The notes: generated by a model from the letters alone, not told the origin. Counted from the stretch's first letter, positions 36,150 through 44,510 are shown. The stretch is 64,000 nt of DNA from UKL13-2 sp044229235 (GCA_044229235.1 JBGATH010000017.1:1-64000); one strand, 5' to 3'. Made by a program: numbers and translations.

Positions 36150-37373
36150 TTACTTCTGTTCTGTGCGGAAGTTGTACGACAGTCCCGGCGTTTCTTTCAA
36201 GCTGTATCCATCGGGCACGGTGAACAGCGTCATGGGTTGCTCTGACCGCTTGATGTTGGCGAGGCGATAGATGGTGTCGCCGGTACGCGGGTCGGAGTGC
36301 TTTGAATACACCGTGGCCTGCAGTTCCGGCGAGAACCAGGTCTCGCTCGTGACCGTAATTGGATTCTTGTTGCCGATCTCACCGGCCGGAATGGTGTAGC
36401 TCACGCTCTTGCCCTCGGCGCGCACGCCGTCAAAGTCGCGGACGCCTAGCTGGGTCGTGGTGGCCTTGGCGGACCACTTGGTATCGCGAAACGAGGCGCC
36501 GATGGGGCCCAGGCGGGTGAGTTCGCCGAGCGCGGGACCGATGGCCATGCTCACCTTCTCGCCGATCGCGGCGGCCGGTTCGCCGTTGATGGTGACCGTG
36601 GACTTGCCGTCCACGCGCACGACGTTTACTTTGACCTCCTCCCGCAGTTCCTTGCGACCGTCGGCCGTCGCCCCTTCGCTGCGGTGAATGACAATCTCTT
36701 CACCCGGATTGCTGCGTTCGATGATGCGTGCCTTGCCGTCCTTGGCCATCGCCTTGGCCTTTTCCTTGATTTCGGCGATGCGCTTGCCCAGGTCCTTGTC
36801 CACGCTGATCTTGGTGGCGGTCTTGCGCGACGGACTCAGCATGTAGCGGGTGCCGTCCTGCGCATCATTGATGTGGATGCTCACCACCTCGCCCTTGCTA
36901 TCGCGGGTTTCCTGGCGGGTGCGGCCGGCGCTGTCGCGGTAGGTCATGGTCGAGGTCCTCTTCGAGATCTGGTTGCCGTCCGGCAGGGTCTGCACCTTTT
37001 CCGAGATCACTTCCGCGCTGTACGGCGCCCCTTTGACGCTGCGCGCCAGCGGCTGGCTGGCGGCACCGGCGAAGGCCTCCGACATGGCGCTCGATACCAG
37101 CATATCGATATCCGGAAAGTCGCCGATATGAGGGCCGTGTCCCTTGGTAATGATCTGCACCTGTTTCTGCGGTCCATCGGCTGCGTTCTGCGCGATCATT
37201 TCGACGTGCGCCGTCCTGGCATCACCCGCGACGACAACGCCGTTTTCAACCAGCAGGGTGCGGGACTCGACCTGGGTCTCGGCCGCACTGTCGAGGCCGA
37301 TGGCAGCCGCCTGCGCATCCACGCAACCGGCGCACAGCAGGGCAAGAAAGAGGGTGTTGGTTCTCAATTTCAT
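36150..37373 (-). CDS. exported protein of unknown function in a sigma/anti-sigma operon
   Basis: The 407-residue protein has a signal peptide (ALLCAGCVDAQAA) and no recognised domain. It is rich in polar residues with no obvious catalytic motif. It includes 'DRDLGKRIAEIKEKAKAM'-like charged helices and repetitive beta segments ('VTSETWFSPELQATVYSKHSD'). The ATG at 37373 has an AAGGA ribosome site and gives the signal peptide at once. It follows the anti-sigma-like gene, with a gap of 41 bases, so it is likely regulated or sensed by that sigma factor. I cannot give a function. Confidence 0.65.
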   Translation of the reverse strand: MKLRTNTLFLALLCAGCVDAQAAAIGLDSAAETQVESRTLLVENGVVVAGDARTAHVEMIAQNAADGPQKQVQIITKGHGPHIGDFPDIDMLVSSAMSEAFAGAASQPLARSVKGAPYSAEVISEKVQTLPDGNQISKRTSTMTYRDSAGRTRQETRDSKGEVVSIHINDAQDGTRYMLSPSRKTATKISVDKDLGKRIAEIKEKAKAMAKDGKARIIERSNPGEEIVIHRSEGATADGRKELREEVKVNVVRVDGKSTVTINGEPAAAIGEKVSMAIGPALGELTRLGPIGASFRDTKWSAKATTTQLGVRDFDGVRAEGKSVSYTIPAGEIGNKNPITVTSETWFSPELQATVYSKHSDPRTGDTIYRLANIKRSEQPMTLFTVPDGYSLKETPGLSYNFRTEQK

Positions 37374-37414
37374 GTTGGTCCTTTTGATCAATGGTTCTGT
37401 GACTTCTGGGGTTT

Positions 37415-37930
37415 TCACGGCCGGAAGCGCATGGCGAGAGGCTCGCCATTGGCACTGACCAGCATTTCTGCGCGCATCGATTCGCCCGCCACTTCCGGGC
37501 TCACCGCGACGCCGTAAGAGGCAAGCCACGCACGCGGTACTGTTGTTTCCACGAGGCGCGGTTTTGGTTCCAGCGCGATCTGTTCCAGCGATTGCAGCGC
37601 GATGAAGGGGACATCGCTGGCTGCTGGTGAAGACATGTCACGGGGTAGCCCGAGCTGCGCGGTCGGCAACAGCATCATCCACGCTGCCATGCCGATGCTC
37701 GCTGCAAGCGCAAAGCCGGGTGCGAACCACTGTCCCGCGGCCTCGCGCCAGCGGCGCGCACCCGTCAGGGCCGCATGATGCTTGCGGAATGCCGAGGCCA
37801 GCGTTGCCTCCAGCGCAGTCGGCGCGGAGAGGTTAATGGTTTCCCTTCGCAAGCTGTCGAGGTGTTCGTCCAGGCGTCGCGCCTCTTCGGGACGCAGCGC
37901 TTCCTGCGGATGTTGCAGTGTTGTCTTCAT
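37415..37930 (-). CDS. single-pass membrane protein, probable anti-sigma factor
   Basis: The 171-residue protein has a soluble N-terminus (about residues 1-75), one membrane helix (about 77-97, 'FALAASIGMAAWMMLLPTA') and a periplasmic tail. This is the layout of an anti-sigma factor, but the N-terminal zinc motif (H-x3-C-x2-C) of ZAS proteins is missing. Its ATG overlaps the stop of the ECF sigma gene (ATGA), the usual arrangement for a sigma/anti-sigma pair. The role is inferred from position and topology. Confidence 0.7.
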   Translation of the reverse strand: MKTTLQHPQEALRPEEARRLDEHLDSLRRETINLSAPTALEATLASAFRKHHAALTGARRWREAAGQWFAPGFALAASIGMAAWMMLLPTAQLGLPRDMSSPAASDVPFIALQSLEQIALEPKPRLVETTVPRAWLASYGVAVSPEVAGESMRAEMLVSANGEPLAMRFRP

Positions 37931-38544
37931 GGTCGTGCTTCCTGTTGCCGAATTGGGGCTGTGCGCGTCACATCGCCAACGGCGCCCAGCATCTCTGCCA
38001 GCTTGGCGCGCGCCCTGGACAGGCGCGAGCGCACGGTGCCGATGTCGATGTTGCAGATGTGCGCGATCTCCACGTAGGACATGTCGTGCATTTCATAGAG
38101 GATGACGACGTCGCGGTAGTGCGGCGCCAGCGATTGCAGTGCGCGGCGCACCGTCTCCGCGGTTTCATCACCCAGCAAACGATCAACCGGCTGCGGCGCC
38201 GGATCCACCGTGACGTGCTCATCATTTTCTTCGTCGTTGTCGCGTGTAATCGAGACGTAGCGGCCATTGGCTTCCTCGCGCTTCAGTACCAGGTTGCGGG
38301 CTACGCCGAACAGAAATCCCTGTAGCGCGCCGCGCAGGGGGTCGAATTTGAGTTTGTCAGCAAGCAAGGCGAGAAAAATCTCCTGCACCACATCTGCAGC
38401 GGTGTCGGGCGAGCCGCACCTCAAAAGCGCAAATCGATATAACGGCCCCTGGTGCCGGCGATAGAGCGCCTCAAATGCGGCGGCGTTGCCGCGACGCATT
38501 TCAGTGAGTAGAGCCAGATCTTCCGCAGGGTTGGTCAAGGGCAT
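37927..38544 (-). CDS. ECF RNA polymerase sigma factor
   Basis: The 205-residue protein is a group 4 (ECF) sigma factor. Region 2 is 'FEALYRRHQGPLYRFALLR' followed by 'TAADVVQEIFLALL', and region 4 is the helix-turn-helix 'YVEIAHICNIDIGTVRSRLSRA'. The linker between them is acidic. It is the first gene of an operon with the anti-sigma-like and the secreted protein. A GGAACTT at 38586-38592 on the coding strand resembles an ECF -35 element and may allow autoregulation. Confidence 0.92.
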   Translation of the reverse strand: MPLTNPAEDLALLTEMRRGNAAAFEALYRRHQGPLYRFALLRCGSPDTAADVVQEIFLALLADKLKFDPLRGALQGFLFGVARNLVLKREEANGRYVSITRDNDEENDEHVTVDPAPQPVDRLLGDETAETVRRALQSLAPHYRDVVILYEMHDMSYVEIAHICNIDIGTVRSRLSRARAKLAEMLGAVGDVTRTAPIRQQEARP

Positions 38545-38585
38545 GTTTTTTGGCCAGTCGCGGGTATTTCCGTTCCGGGCCGAAA

Positions 38586-38592
38586 AAGTTCC
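38586..38592 (-). promoter_or_regulatory. ECF-type -35-like element upstream of the sigma gene
   Basis: GGAACTT, read on the minus strand, lies about 42 bases upstream of the sigma start codon. It fits an ECF -35 motif, but a matching -10 motif is not clear. Confidence 0.3.
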
Positions 38593-38683
38593 AGTTGTTG
38601 GGTGAGCGGTGGTAATCCAGTGTTTTTTCGGGGAAAATTAGCAGGAATTCAGTTGAACTGCCGACAACAAGGGGTGTTTCGCC

Positions 38684-39157
38684 ATGTCTGGACTGTCCAC
38701 TCTTGCCGCGCGCCTGGGCCTCGTCTTTCTGGCGCTGCTACCGGTTATGCCGGCGGCGGTCCAGGCTGGTAATCAGCTGGTCGCGGCCAAGGCGAAAAGC
38801 CTCACGGCTGCGGATCGCGCGCAAATCCAGCGCGTGATCAACTTGCAGATCAAGGCATTCGAACGCAGCGATGACGCGGTTGCGTTTTCCTATTCGACCC
38901 CTGAAACGCGCAAGTATTTCGGCTCGGCCCGCGATTTCATGGAGATGGTGCGGTCCGATTACGCGGTGCTTTACAACAACGCCTCGCGCAAGTTTCTGGA
39001 CGCAGCCATCGTCGACGGCCAGGTGATCCAGCCATTGCAAATTGTGTCGCGCGCGGGCGAAACGCTGGTGGCACTTTACGCGGTGGAACGCCAGCCCAAT
39101 AACGAATGGCGTATCGCCGGCTGCGAGTTGGCGCCGTCCACGCTACAGTCGACCTGA
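38684..39157 (+). CDS. DUF4864 family exported protein
   Basis: The 157-residue protein has a signal peptide (about residues 1-28) and the DUF4864 pattern: 'RAQIQRVINLQIKAFERSDDA', 'AFSYSTPETRKYFGSARDFM' and 'YAVERQPNNEWRIAGCEL'. The family is nuclear-transport-factor-2-like in fold and has no known function. A strong AAGGGGTG lies upstream of the ATG at 38684. It is divergent from the ECF sigma gene, with 139 bases between. It ends convergently against maiA across copy 2 of the hairpin repeat. Confidence 0.85.
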   Translation: MSGLSTLAARLGLVFLALLPVMPAAVQAGNQLVAAKAKSLTAADRAQIQRVINLQIKAFERSDDAVAFSYSTPETRKYFGSARDFMEMVRSDYAVLYNNASRKFLDAAIVDGQVIQPLQIVSRAGETLVALYAVERQPNNEWRIAGCELAPSTLQST

Positions 39158-39173
39158 GAGCGTTGTAATGGCC

Positions 39174-39239
39174 AAACTCCAGCATTGGCGCGGCTTTCCG
39201 GGCGAAAATGCCTGGAGAGGGCCGCCAATGCTGGAGTTT
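39174..39239. repeat. long palindromic intergenic hairpin (copy 2)
   Basis: The arms 39174-39194 and 39221-39239 pair to form the same stem as at 17607-17672, with the right arm two bases shorter. Again it sits between two convergent genes and ends in T's. Confidence 0.85.
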
Positions 39240-39245
39240 TCCCAA

Positions 39246-39890
39246 TTACGCCTTGGGGAAATCCGGCTGGCATGAAGGCTGTGCCGCATCGAAAGCCGGC
39301 AATGCAAGCGCGCGTGCATTGATGGACATGATGGTGGGGAATGCTTCCAGCGGACATTTGAATCGCTGTGCATTCGCGACCTGTGGAACCAGGCAGATGT
39401 CGGCAAGTGTCGGTTGATCGCCCGAGCAAAACACGCCCGGGTTCCTGCGGCTGTTCAGCACTTGCTCGATGGCGACGAATCCTTCGTTGATCCAGTGGCG
39501 GTACCAGGCGTTCTTCTCGTCTTCGCTATGCCGTAGCGGGCCGGTGAGGTAGCTGAGCACTCGCGTGTTGTTGAGCGGATGAATGTCGCAAGCAATCATC
39601 TGCGCGAAGGCACGCACCCAGGCGCGCTCGGCGGTGTCGGTCGGCAGCAGCGGTGGCATGGGTTGTATCTCGTCCAGGTACTCGATAATGGCCAGTGATT
39701 GCCCGATCGAGACCTCACCATCCACCAGGTACGGAACCAGGCCCTGTGGGTTGATCGCGAGGAAGTCCGGCTTGCGCTGTTCACCGTTGGCCAGATGCAC
39801 GTAGCGGCGCTGCGGATCGATGCCCTTCATATTGAGTGCGATGCGCACGCGAAACGCGGCGGAAGAGCGGAAGTATTCGTAAAGGATCAT
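39246..39890 (-). CDS. maiA: maleylacetoacetate isomerase
   Basis: The 214-residue protein is a zeta-class glutathione S-transferase. It starts MILYEYFRSSAAFRVRIAL, where the SSxxxRVR motif binds glutathione. It isomerises maleylacetoacetate to fumarylacetoacetate in tyrosine or homogentisate breakdown. The ATG at 39890 is preferred over a TTG at 39908, because it gives the usual family N-terminus. No fumarylacetoacetase or homogentisate dioxygenase gene is nearby. It is divergent from the Nudix gene, with only 34 bases between. Confidence 0.9.
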   Translation of the reverse strand: MILYEYFRSSAAFRVRIALNMKGIDPQRRYVHLANGEQRKPDFLAINPQGLVPYLVDGEVSIGQSLAIIEYLDEIQPMPPLLPTDTAERAWVRAFAQMIACDIHPLNNTRVLSYLTGPLRHSEDEKNAWYRHWINEGFVAIEQVLNSRRNPGVFCSGDQPTLADICLVPQVANAQRFKCPLEAFPTIMSINARALALPAFDAAQPSCQPDFPKA

Positions 39891-39912
39891 CGGCCGGTCA
39901 TACTCCAAAGTC

Positions 39913-39918
39913 TATAAT
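39913..39918 (+). promoter_or_regulatory. TATAAT -10 box of the Nudix gene
   Basis: A perfect TATAAT lies six bases before the ATG at 39925. The expected transcription start is at or within a base or two of the start codon, so the mRNA may be leaderless. No good -35 box is seen at 17 bases. Confidence 0.5.
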
Positions 39919-39924
39919 TCGCGG

Positions 39925-40629
39925 ATGAATGATTATAGTCTCGCGGTTTCGGCCAGCCTGTCGGGCGCCGTCACTCGCGACCGCCTCGGACAGTGGCTGT
40001 CGGTTGACCACGCGGTGACGGCCAGCGGCGATGCCCGCTTCAGTGATGATGGCGAAACGGGATTTGTTGCGCCGGATGGTATGCAACTGAAGCCGGCCGC
40101 AGTGTTGATCCTGGTGGTCAATCACCCGCGACCGTCGGTGTTGTTCACGCAGCGCACCGCGCACCTCACCGACCATGCGGGGCAGATCAGCTTTCCCGGC
40201 GGACGTGTTGAGGAAAGCGACCGTGATGTCGTCCATACCGCGCTCCGGGAAGCAGAAGAGGAAACCGGCGTGGATGCGGGTCGCATTGAAGTGCTCGGTG
40301 AGATACCGCGGTACACGACGGGCACCGGCTACCTGATCACGCCGGTCGTGGGGTGGATGGAGCCGCCGGCGACCTATCGCCCGGACCCGACCGAAGTCGC
40401 CGAGTGTTTCGAGGTGCCCTTCGACTTTCTGACAGATGTATCGCAACACCGTGTCGAGAGTGCCATGTACAAAGGGCGCATGCGCAGTTACTACGCGTTG
40501 TGCTACGAGCGTCGGTACATCTGGGGGGCGACCGCGGGCATGCTGGTGACGCTTTCCCGCGTCATCGCCGCGGCGCAAGGCCGGCCGGCGGGCGAGCCGG
40601 TGCGAGCGGCAATCGATTCAGGCGGCTGA
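39925..40629 (+). CDS. Nudix CoA pyrophosphatase
   Basis: The 234-residue protein has a complete Nudix box: 'GGRVEESDRDVVHTALREAEEETGVD' in pieces (G-x5-E-x7-R-E-U-x-E-E-x-G-U). The 'TDHAGQISFPGG' segment before it marks the CoA pyrophosphatase (NudL/YeaB) branch, which cleaves CoA and acyl-CoA to 4'-phosphopantetheine and 3',5'-ADP. It starts at the ATG at 39925, just after a TATAAT, with no Shine-Dalgarno sequence. The FKBP gene follows after 61 bases. Confidence 0.9.
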   Translation: MNDYSLAVSASLSGAVTRDRLGQWLSVDHAVTASGDARFSDDGETGFVAPDGMQLKPAAVLILVVNHPRPSVLFTQRTAHLTDHAGQISFPGGRVEESDRDVVHTALREAEEETGVDAGRIEVLGEIPRYTTGTGYLITPVVGWMEPPATYRPDPTEVAECFEVPFDFLTDVSQHRVESAMYKGRMRSYYALCYERRYIWGATAGMLVTLSRVIAAAQGRPAGEPVRAAIDSGG

Positions 40630-40690
40630 CTTCGGTCGCCGGCAGCAGGCTTTGCTTCATTCGATATTCATAAACCAGAAAAGGAACGAC

Positions 40691-41038
40691 ATGATTACCA
40701 GCGCGAGCGGTTTGCAGTACGAGGATACGGTCACTGGCAGCGGCGCCGAGGCCACTCCCGGCACCATGGTGGCGGTGCATTACACCGGGTGGCTGTACAA
40801 GGATGGCGTGGCCGGCGCCAAATTCGATTCGAGCAAGGATCGCGGACAGCCGTTTCGTTTTCCGCTGGGCGGCGGACAGGTTATTCGCGGCTGGGACGAG
40901 GGTGTCGCCGGCATGCGGGTAGGCGGTACTCGCAAGCTGATTATTCCGGCCGAACTTGGCTATGGCGCGCGCGGCGCCGGCGGCGTAATTCCGCCGAACG
41001 CGACGCTGCTGTTTGAAGTCGAGTTGCTGGCAGTCTGA
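40691..41038 (+). CDS. FKBP-type peptidyl-prolyl cis-trans isomerase
   Basis: The 115-residue protein is a minimal FKBP domain that catalyses proline isomerisation. 'VAVHYTGWLYKDG', 'FDSSKDRGQPFRFPLG', 'VIRGWDEGVAGM' and 'GYGARGAGGVIPPNATLLF' are all present and match the standard binding pocket. There is no signal peptide, so it is cytoplasmic. The ATG at 40691 has AAGGA upstream; an upstream ATG-containing extension (40652) is rejected. Confidence 0.95.
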   Translation: MITSASGLQYEDTVTGSGAEATPGTMVAVHYTGWLYKDGVAGAKFDSSKDRGQPFRFPLGGGQVIRGWDEGVAGMRVGGTRKLIIPAELGYGARGAGGVIPPNATLLFEVELLAV

Positions 41039-41051
41039 TTCGACAGGCGCG

Positions 41052-41516
41052 TCACAGTTTGTGCGCGCCCACCAGCAGCCTTTCGTACTGGTCATAGCGC
41101 TCGTCAATGGCACCGTCGGTGCCGGGCGAGCGCCTGACGGTAATCCACACCTCGGCGGGGAAGCCGTCCGCGAGTGCAGCGGTGTAGTCCACTTCCTCGC
41201 TGGCGACGGCGCGTGCGGTGTCGAAGTCGGGTGCCTTCCACTCAAACAGCAGCTGTTGCGCCATCTGGTCCTTGAAAATTTCAAGATCGGCATCGGCCAC
41301 TTCCACCACCTCGGCAATGCTGCAGCGTGCGCGTCGCGACAGCGACAGGAAAGATGCATCGCAGTGGCAACGCGGCTGGCAGCGATAGCCCGACGCGAGG
41401 TCGCAGACGGCAAAGCCGCCCGAGGTGACCCACTCGGCGTCATCGCAAGCACCGGTCTGCCGGTAAAGTTCGGCATCCGAATCATCCAGCCGGACCGCCT
41501 TGAGGAACTTGGGCAT
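41052..41516 (-). CDS. cysteine-containing protein of unknown function
   Basis: The 154-residue protein has clustered cysteines in its first half ('GACDD', 'AVCDLASGYRCQPRCHCD', 'ARCS'), which could bind a metal, and an acidic helix in the second half. It resembles small unnamed proteins (perhaps DUF6505-like, from weak recollection). It starts three bases after the proline iminopeptidase stop, so the two are cotranscribed. There is no signal peptide. I do not assign a function. Confidence 0.6.
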   Translation of the reverse strand: MPKFLKAVRLDDSDAELYRQTGACDDAEWVTSGGFAVCDLASGYRCQPRCHCDASFLSLSRRARCSIAEVVEVADADLEIFKDQMAQQLLFEWKAPDFDTARAVASEEVDYTAALADGFPAEVWITVRRSPGTDGAIDERYDQYERLLVGAHKL

Positions 41517-41518
41517 GG

Positions 41519-42505
41519 TCAGCGCAGCCGGCGCTTGAGCTCTTCCATCGTGGCGATGAGTCTTGCCCGGGTGCCTGGCTCAAATGCCGAGTGGCCGGCA
41601 TCGCAAACGATGTGGTAGTCCGCTTCGGGAAACGCCTGCAGCAGATCGTCGGCGGAGATGATCGGGCAGACCATATCGTAGCGGCCCTGTACGACAGTGG
41701 TTGGGATGTGGCGAATACGGCCGATGTTGTCCAGCAGGAAATTGTCCGGCAGAAAGATGTTGTTCATGAAGTAGTGCGCCTCGATGCGCGCGAGGCCGAG
41801 GGCCACCTGGTCGGTGGCGAAATTTGCAACTGTCGCTGCGCTCGGCATCAGCGTCGAACACGAGCCTTCATAGATGCTCCAGGTCCGCGCGGCAGGCAGG
41901 TGGATGGCCGGGTCGGGGTCTGACAGGAGTCTGTAGTAGGTTTCCAGGATTGCACGGGCGCTGCCGGTATCGGTCCCGGCCGGCAATTGGCCGGTGAACT
42001 TGCGCCACGGCTCGGGAAAGACGTGCCGCAGGCCGAGCAGGAACCACTCCACCTCCGACCATCGGCACAGGAAGATGCCCCGCAGCACCAGTGCCCGGAC
42101 GCGCGCGGGGTGGTGTTCGGCATAGGCGAGCGCCAGGGTGGAACCCCAGGATCCGCCAAAAACTACCCAGCGATCGATGCCAAGGTGCACGCGCAGTGCC
42201 TCAATATCGGCGATCAGCAACGGCGTGGTGTTATTGCGCATTTCGCCCAAAGGCGTAGAACGGCCGGCACCGCGCTGGTCGAAAATGACGATCCGGTAAA
42301 AAGCCGGATCGAAGAACTGCCTGTGGATCGCCGAAGCACCGGAACCAGGGCCACCATGCAGGAACAGCACCGGCACACCGTCGGGGTTTCCGGACTGCTC
42401 GAAATACATGGTGTGCAACCCGTCCAGCGGCAGTCGGCCCGTCTGCCAGGGATCCGTAGGCGGGTAAAACTCCTGGCGGGCGTCGGGTTCCGTGGTGGCG
42501 GGCAT
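41519..42505 (-). CDS. pip: proline iminopeptidase
   Basis: The 328-residue protein is an alpha/beta-hydrolase that removes N-terminal proline from peptides. It shows 'FLHGGPGSG', 'FDQRGAGRS', the nucleophile elbow 'FGGSWGSTLALAYA', the acid in 'GRYDMVCP' and the histidine in 'DAGHSAFEPG'. The length (328 versus about 315 in relatives) and the whole motif set fit. The ATG at 42505 starts 'PATTEPDARQEFYPP', just before the conserved region. It is followed directly by the cysteine-containing gene. Confidence 0.95.
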   Translation of the reverse strand: MPATTEPDARQEFYPPTDPWQTGRLPLDGLHTMYFEQSGNPDGVPVLFLHGGPGSGASAIHRQFFDPAFYRIVIFDQRGAGRSTPLGEMRNNTTPLLIADIEALRVHLGIDRWVVFGGSWGSTLALAYAEHHPARVRALVLRGIFLCRWSEVEWFLLGLRHVFPEPWRKFTGQLPAGTDTGSARAILETYYRLLSDPDPAIHLPAARTWSIYEGSCSTLMPSAATVANFATDQVALGLARIEAHYFMNNIFLPDNFLLDNIGRIRHIPTTVVQGRYDMVCPIISADDLLQAFPEADYHIVCDAGHSAFEPGTRARLIATMEELKRRLR

Positions 42506-42670
42506 GATGGTGGCGTTGCAAATGGCTTGCAAGGGTAGCAGAAATGCCGATTGGAGCGTGCAGTACCCCCGGTAAAAGGCCTTGCTTTCGGCCGTGCAGG
42601 GTTCAATTGTTGCAGCGCGCAAAAATGGTGTATCGTCAGGCGTCAGTATTACTCGCAGGGGTCTTCTTCA

Positions 42671-43894
42671 ATGCTTTACCACGTGCACGAGTTTCACCGC
42701 GCTGTACTTGAACCTTGGCGCTGGTGGGCGCAGGCTAGCGCGGACAGCCTTACCAGTCCGTTTTCGCCACTTTCCTACGCGCCCAGCGCCAACAAGCTGG
42801 TGGCGGGCTTTGATCTCATGTTGCGCCTTACCAAGCGCTACGGGCGCCCGGAATTCGGCATCACCCATGTGAACGTCGGCGGGCATTCCGCCGCCGTCAC
42901 GGAAGAAGTGCTGCTCGACAAGCCGTTCTGCAGCCTGTTGCACTTCAATAAGGCGCGATCCGCGCGCAATGAGCCCCGGGTACTGATTTTCGCCCCGTTG
43001 TCCGGTCACTATGCGACATTGCTGCGCGACACCGTGCGCACCATGCTGCCCGACCACGATGTAACCATCACCGACTGGAAAGACGCTCGCGAAATCCCGT
43101 TCACAGAAGGGGCGTTTCATTTCGATGATTACGTCGCCTACGTGCAGGAATTCATCAAATTCATGCAGAAGGACGGGAAAGTTCACGTCATTTCGGTGTG
43201 CCAGCCGACCGTTCCGGTGCTCGCGGGCATCTCGCTGATGGGGGCAAACGGCGATGCGATGCCGGCAAGCATGACGATGATGGGCGGGCCGATCGATACA
43301 CGCCGGAATCCGACATCGGTGAACGACTTCGCGACGCGCAAGCCGCTGTGGTGGTTTGAACAACATGTCATTCAGCGTGTTCCGATGAAATATGCCGGGG
43401 CCATGCGACGCGTTTATCCGGGATTCATGCAACTCACTGGTTTCATTGCCATGAACCCGGAACGCCATCTTGAATCGCACCATGATTACTACAATCACCT
43501 GGTAGAGGGCGATGGCGATAGTGCCGAAGCGCACCGCCGTTTCTATGACGAGTACAACGCGGTCATGGACCTGCCTGCTGAGTACTATCTCGACACCATC
43601 GTCCGGGTGTTCCACGAACAGAGCCTGGCCCGTGGCACTCTGGAGGTGGCTGGACAGCTGGTCGAACCAGCGGCGATCAATCGCACGGCGTTGTTCACCA
43701 TCGAGGGTGAACTTGACGATATTTCCGGCAGCGGGCAGACAGAAGCAGCGCACACGCTGTGCGCGGGTTTGCCGGCGCCACGCAAGCAGCACTACACTGC
43801 GCCGGGAGTGGGGCATTACGGAATTTTCAGCGGCCGCAAGTATCGTGAGATGATTTACCCGAAAGTTCGCGAGTTCATCCAGAGGAACAACTGA
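42671..43894 (+). CDS. phaZ: intracellular polyhydroxyalkanoate depolymerase
   Basis: The 407-residue protein is a PhaZ1-type intracellular depolymerase that mobilises stored polyhydroxybutyrate. The nucleophile is Cys177 in SVCQPT, as in the Cys-type Ralstonia enzymes. The N-terminal 'MLYHVHEFHRAVLEPW' and the late 'GVGHYGIFSGRKYREMIYP' histidine motif are typical. No signal peptide is seen, so it acts on cytoplasmic granules. The phaM gene follows after four bases. Confidence 0.93.
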   Translation: MLYHVHEFHRAVLEPWRWWAQASADSLTSPFSPLSYAPSANKLVAGFDLMLRLTKRYGRPEFGITHVNVGGHSAAVTEEVLLDKPFCSLLHFNKARSARNEPRVLIFAPLSGHYATLLRDTVRTMLPDHDVTITDWKDAREIPFTEGAFHFDDYVAYVQEFIKFMQKDGKVHVISVCQPTVPVLAGISLMGANGDAMPASMTMMGGPIDTRRNPTSVNDFATRKPLWWFEQHVIQRVPMKYAGAMRRVYPGFMQLTGFIAMNPERHLESHHDYYNHLVEGDGDSAEAHRRFYDEYNAVMDLPAEYYLDTIVRVFHEQSLARGTLEVAGQLVEPAAINRTALFTIEGELDDISGSGQTEAAHTLCAGLPAPRKQHYTAPGVGHYGIFSGRKYREMIYPKVREFIQRNN

Positions 43895-43898
43895 CATC

Positions 43899-44345
43899 GT
43901 GGCTGACCAACCTGCCTCCGGCATACCGGACTATTTCGCGCTGTTCCAGTCCATGTTTTCGCCGTCCAGTCCGGCGCCGGCAGCTGCGCCGAACCTGTTT
44001 GCCATGCTTGACCCAAAGGAACTGGAACGGAAGATCAGTGAAATGGAAACCGTGCTTACCTGGCTCAAGGCGACCACGGGGATGCTGGAGACCTCGGTGC
44101 AGGCGATGCGCTATCAGCAGTCGGTGCTTGCGTCCCTTTCGCGCCAACCCGAACAGGCGACCGCGCCTGCCCCGCAAGGCCCTGATATGCAGGAACTTGC
44201 CAAATTCGCCGATGCGATGAACCCGGCGATGTGGGCGTTCAACATGATGCAGGCCAAGCCAGCTGAGTCAGACGGCAAAACCGAAAAGAGCGGCAAGGTT
44301 CGCGCCAAACCGGTCGCCAAGCGGGCGTCAAAGCGCAAAACCTAG
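43899..44345 (+). CDS. phaM: PhaM-type polyhydroxyalkanoate granule regulatory protein
   Basis: The 148-residue protein matches PhaM: a central heptad region 'LERKISEMETVLTWLKATTGMLETSVQAM' in pieces, and a Lys/Ala/Pro-rich tail ('KPVAKRASKRKT') that binds DNA in Ralstonia PhaM. PhaM ties PHB granules to the nucleoid and activates PHB synthase. The GTG start is four bases after phaZ, and a terminator follows. Its position next to phaZ ties granule synthesis and degradation together. Confidence 0.85.
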   Translation: MADQPASGIPDYFALFQSMFSPSSPAPAAAPNLFAMLDPKELERKISEMETVLTWLKATTGMLETSVQAMRYQQSVLASLSRQPEQATAPAPQGPDMQELAKFADAMNPAMWAFNMMQAKPAESDGKTEKSGKVRAKPVAKRASKRKT

Positions 44346-44369
44346 CTGCGAATCCGGCAGCGGAAAACT

Positions 44370-44396
44370 AAACAGCCACCGTCTCGGTGGCTGTTT
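44370..44396 (+). terminator. rho-independent terminator of phaZ-phaM
   Basis: AAACAGCCACC/GGTGGCTGTTT arms with a five-base loop are followed by TTAATTT, 25 bases after the phaM stop. Confidence 0.85.
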
Positions 44397-44400
44397 AATT

Positions 44401-44476
44401 TGGGGTGGATGATGGGGTTCGAACCCACGACAACTGGAATCACAATCCAGGACTCTACCGCTGAGCTACATCCACC
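44401..44476 (-). tRNA. tRNA-His (GTG anticodon)
   Basis: The cloverleaf folds on the minus strand with acceptor GTGGATG/CATCCAC, TTCGAAC T-loop and anticodon GTG in 'CTGGATTGTGATTCCAG'. The extra G at position -1 is present, and CCA is encoded at the 3' end. Confidence 0.96.
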
Positions 44477-44510
44477 GTTGACCGGTTTGCCGCTACTTCA
44501 GGATCATGCG

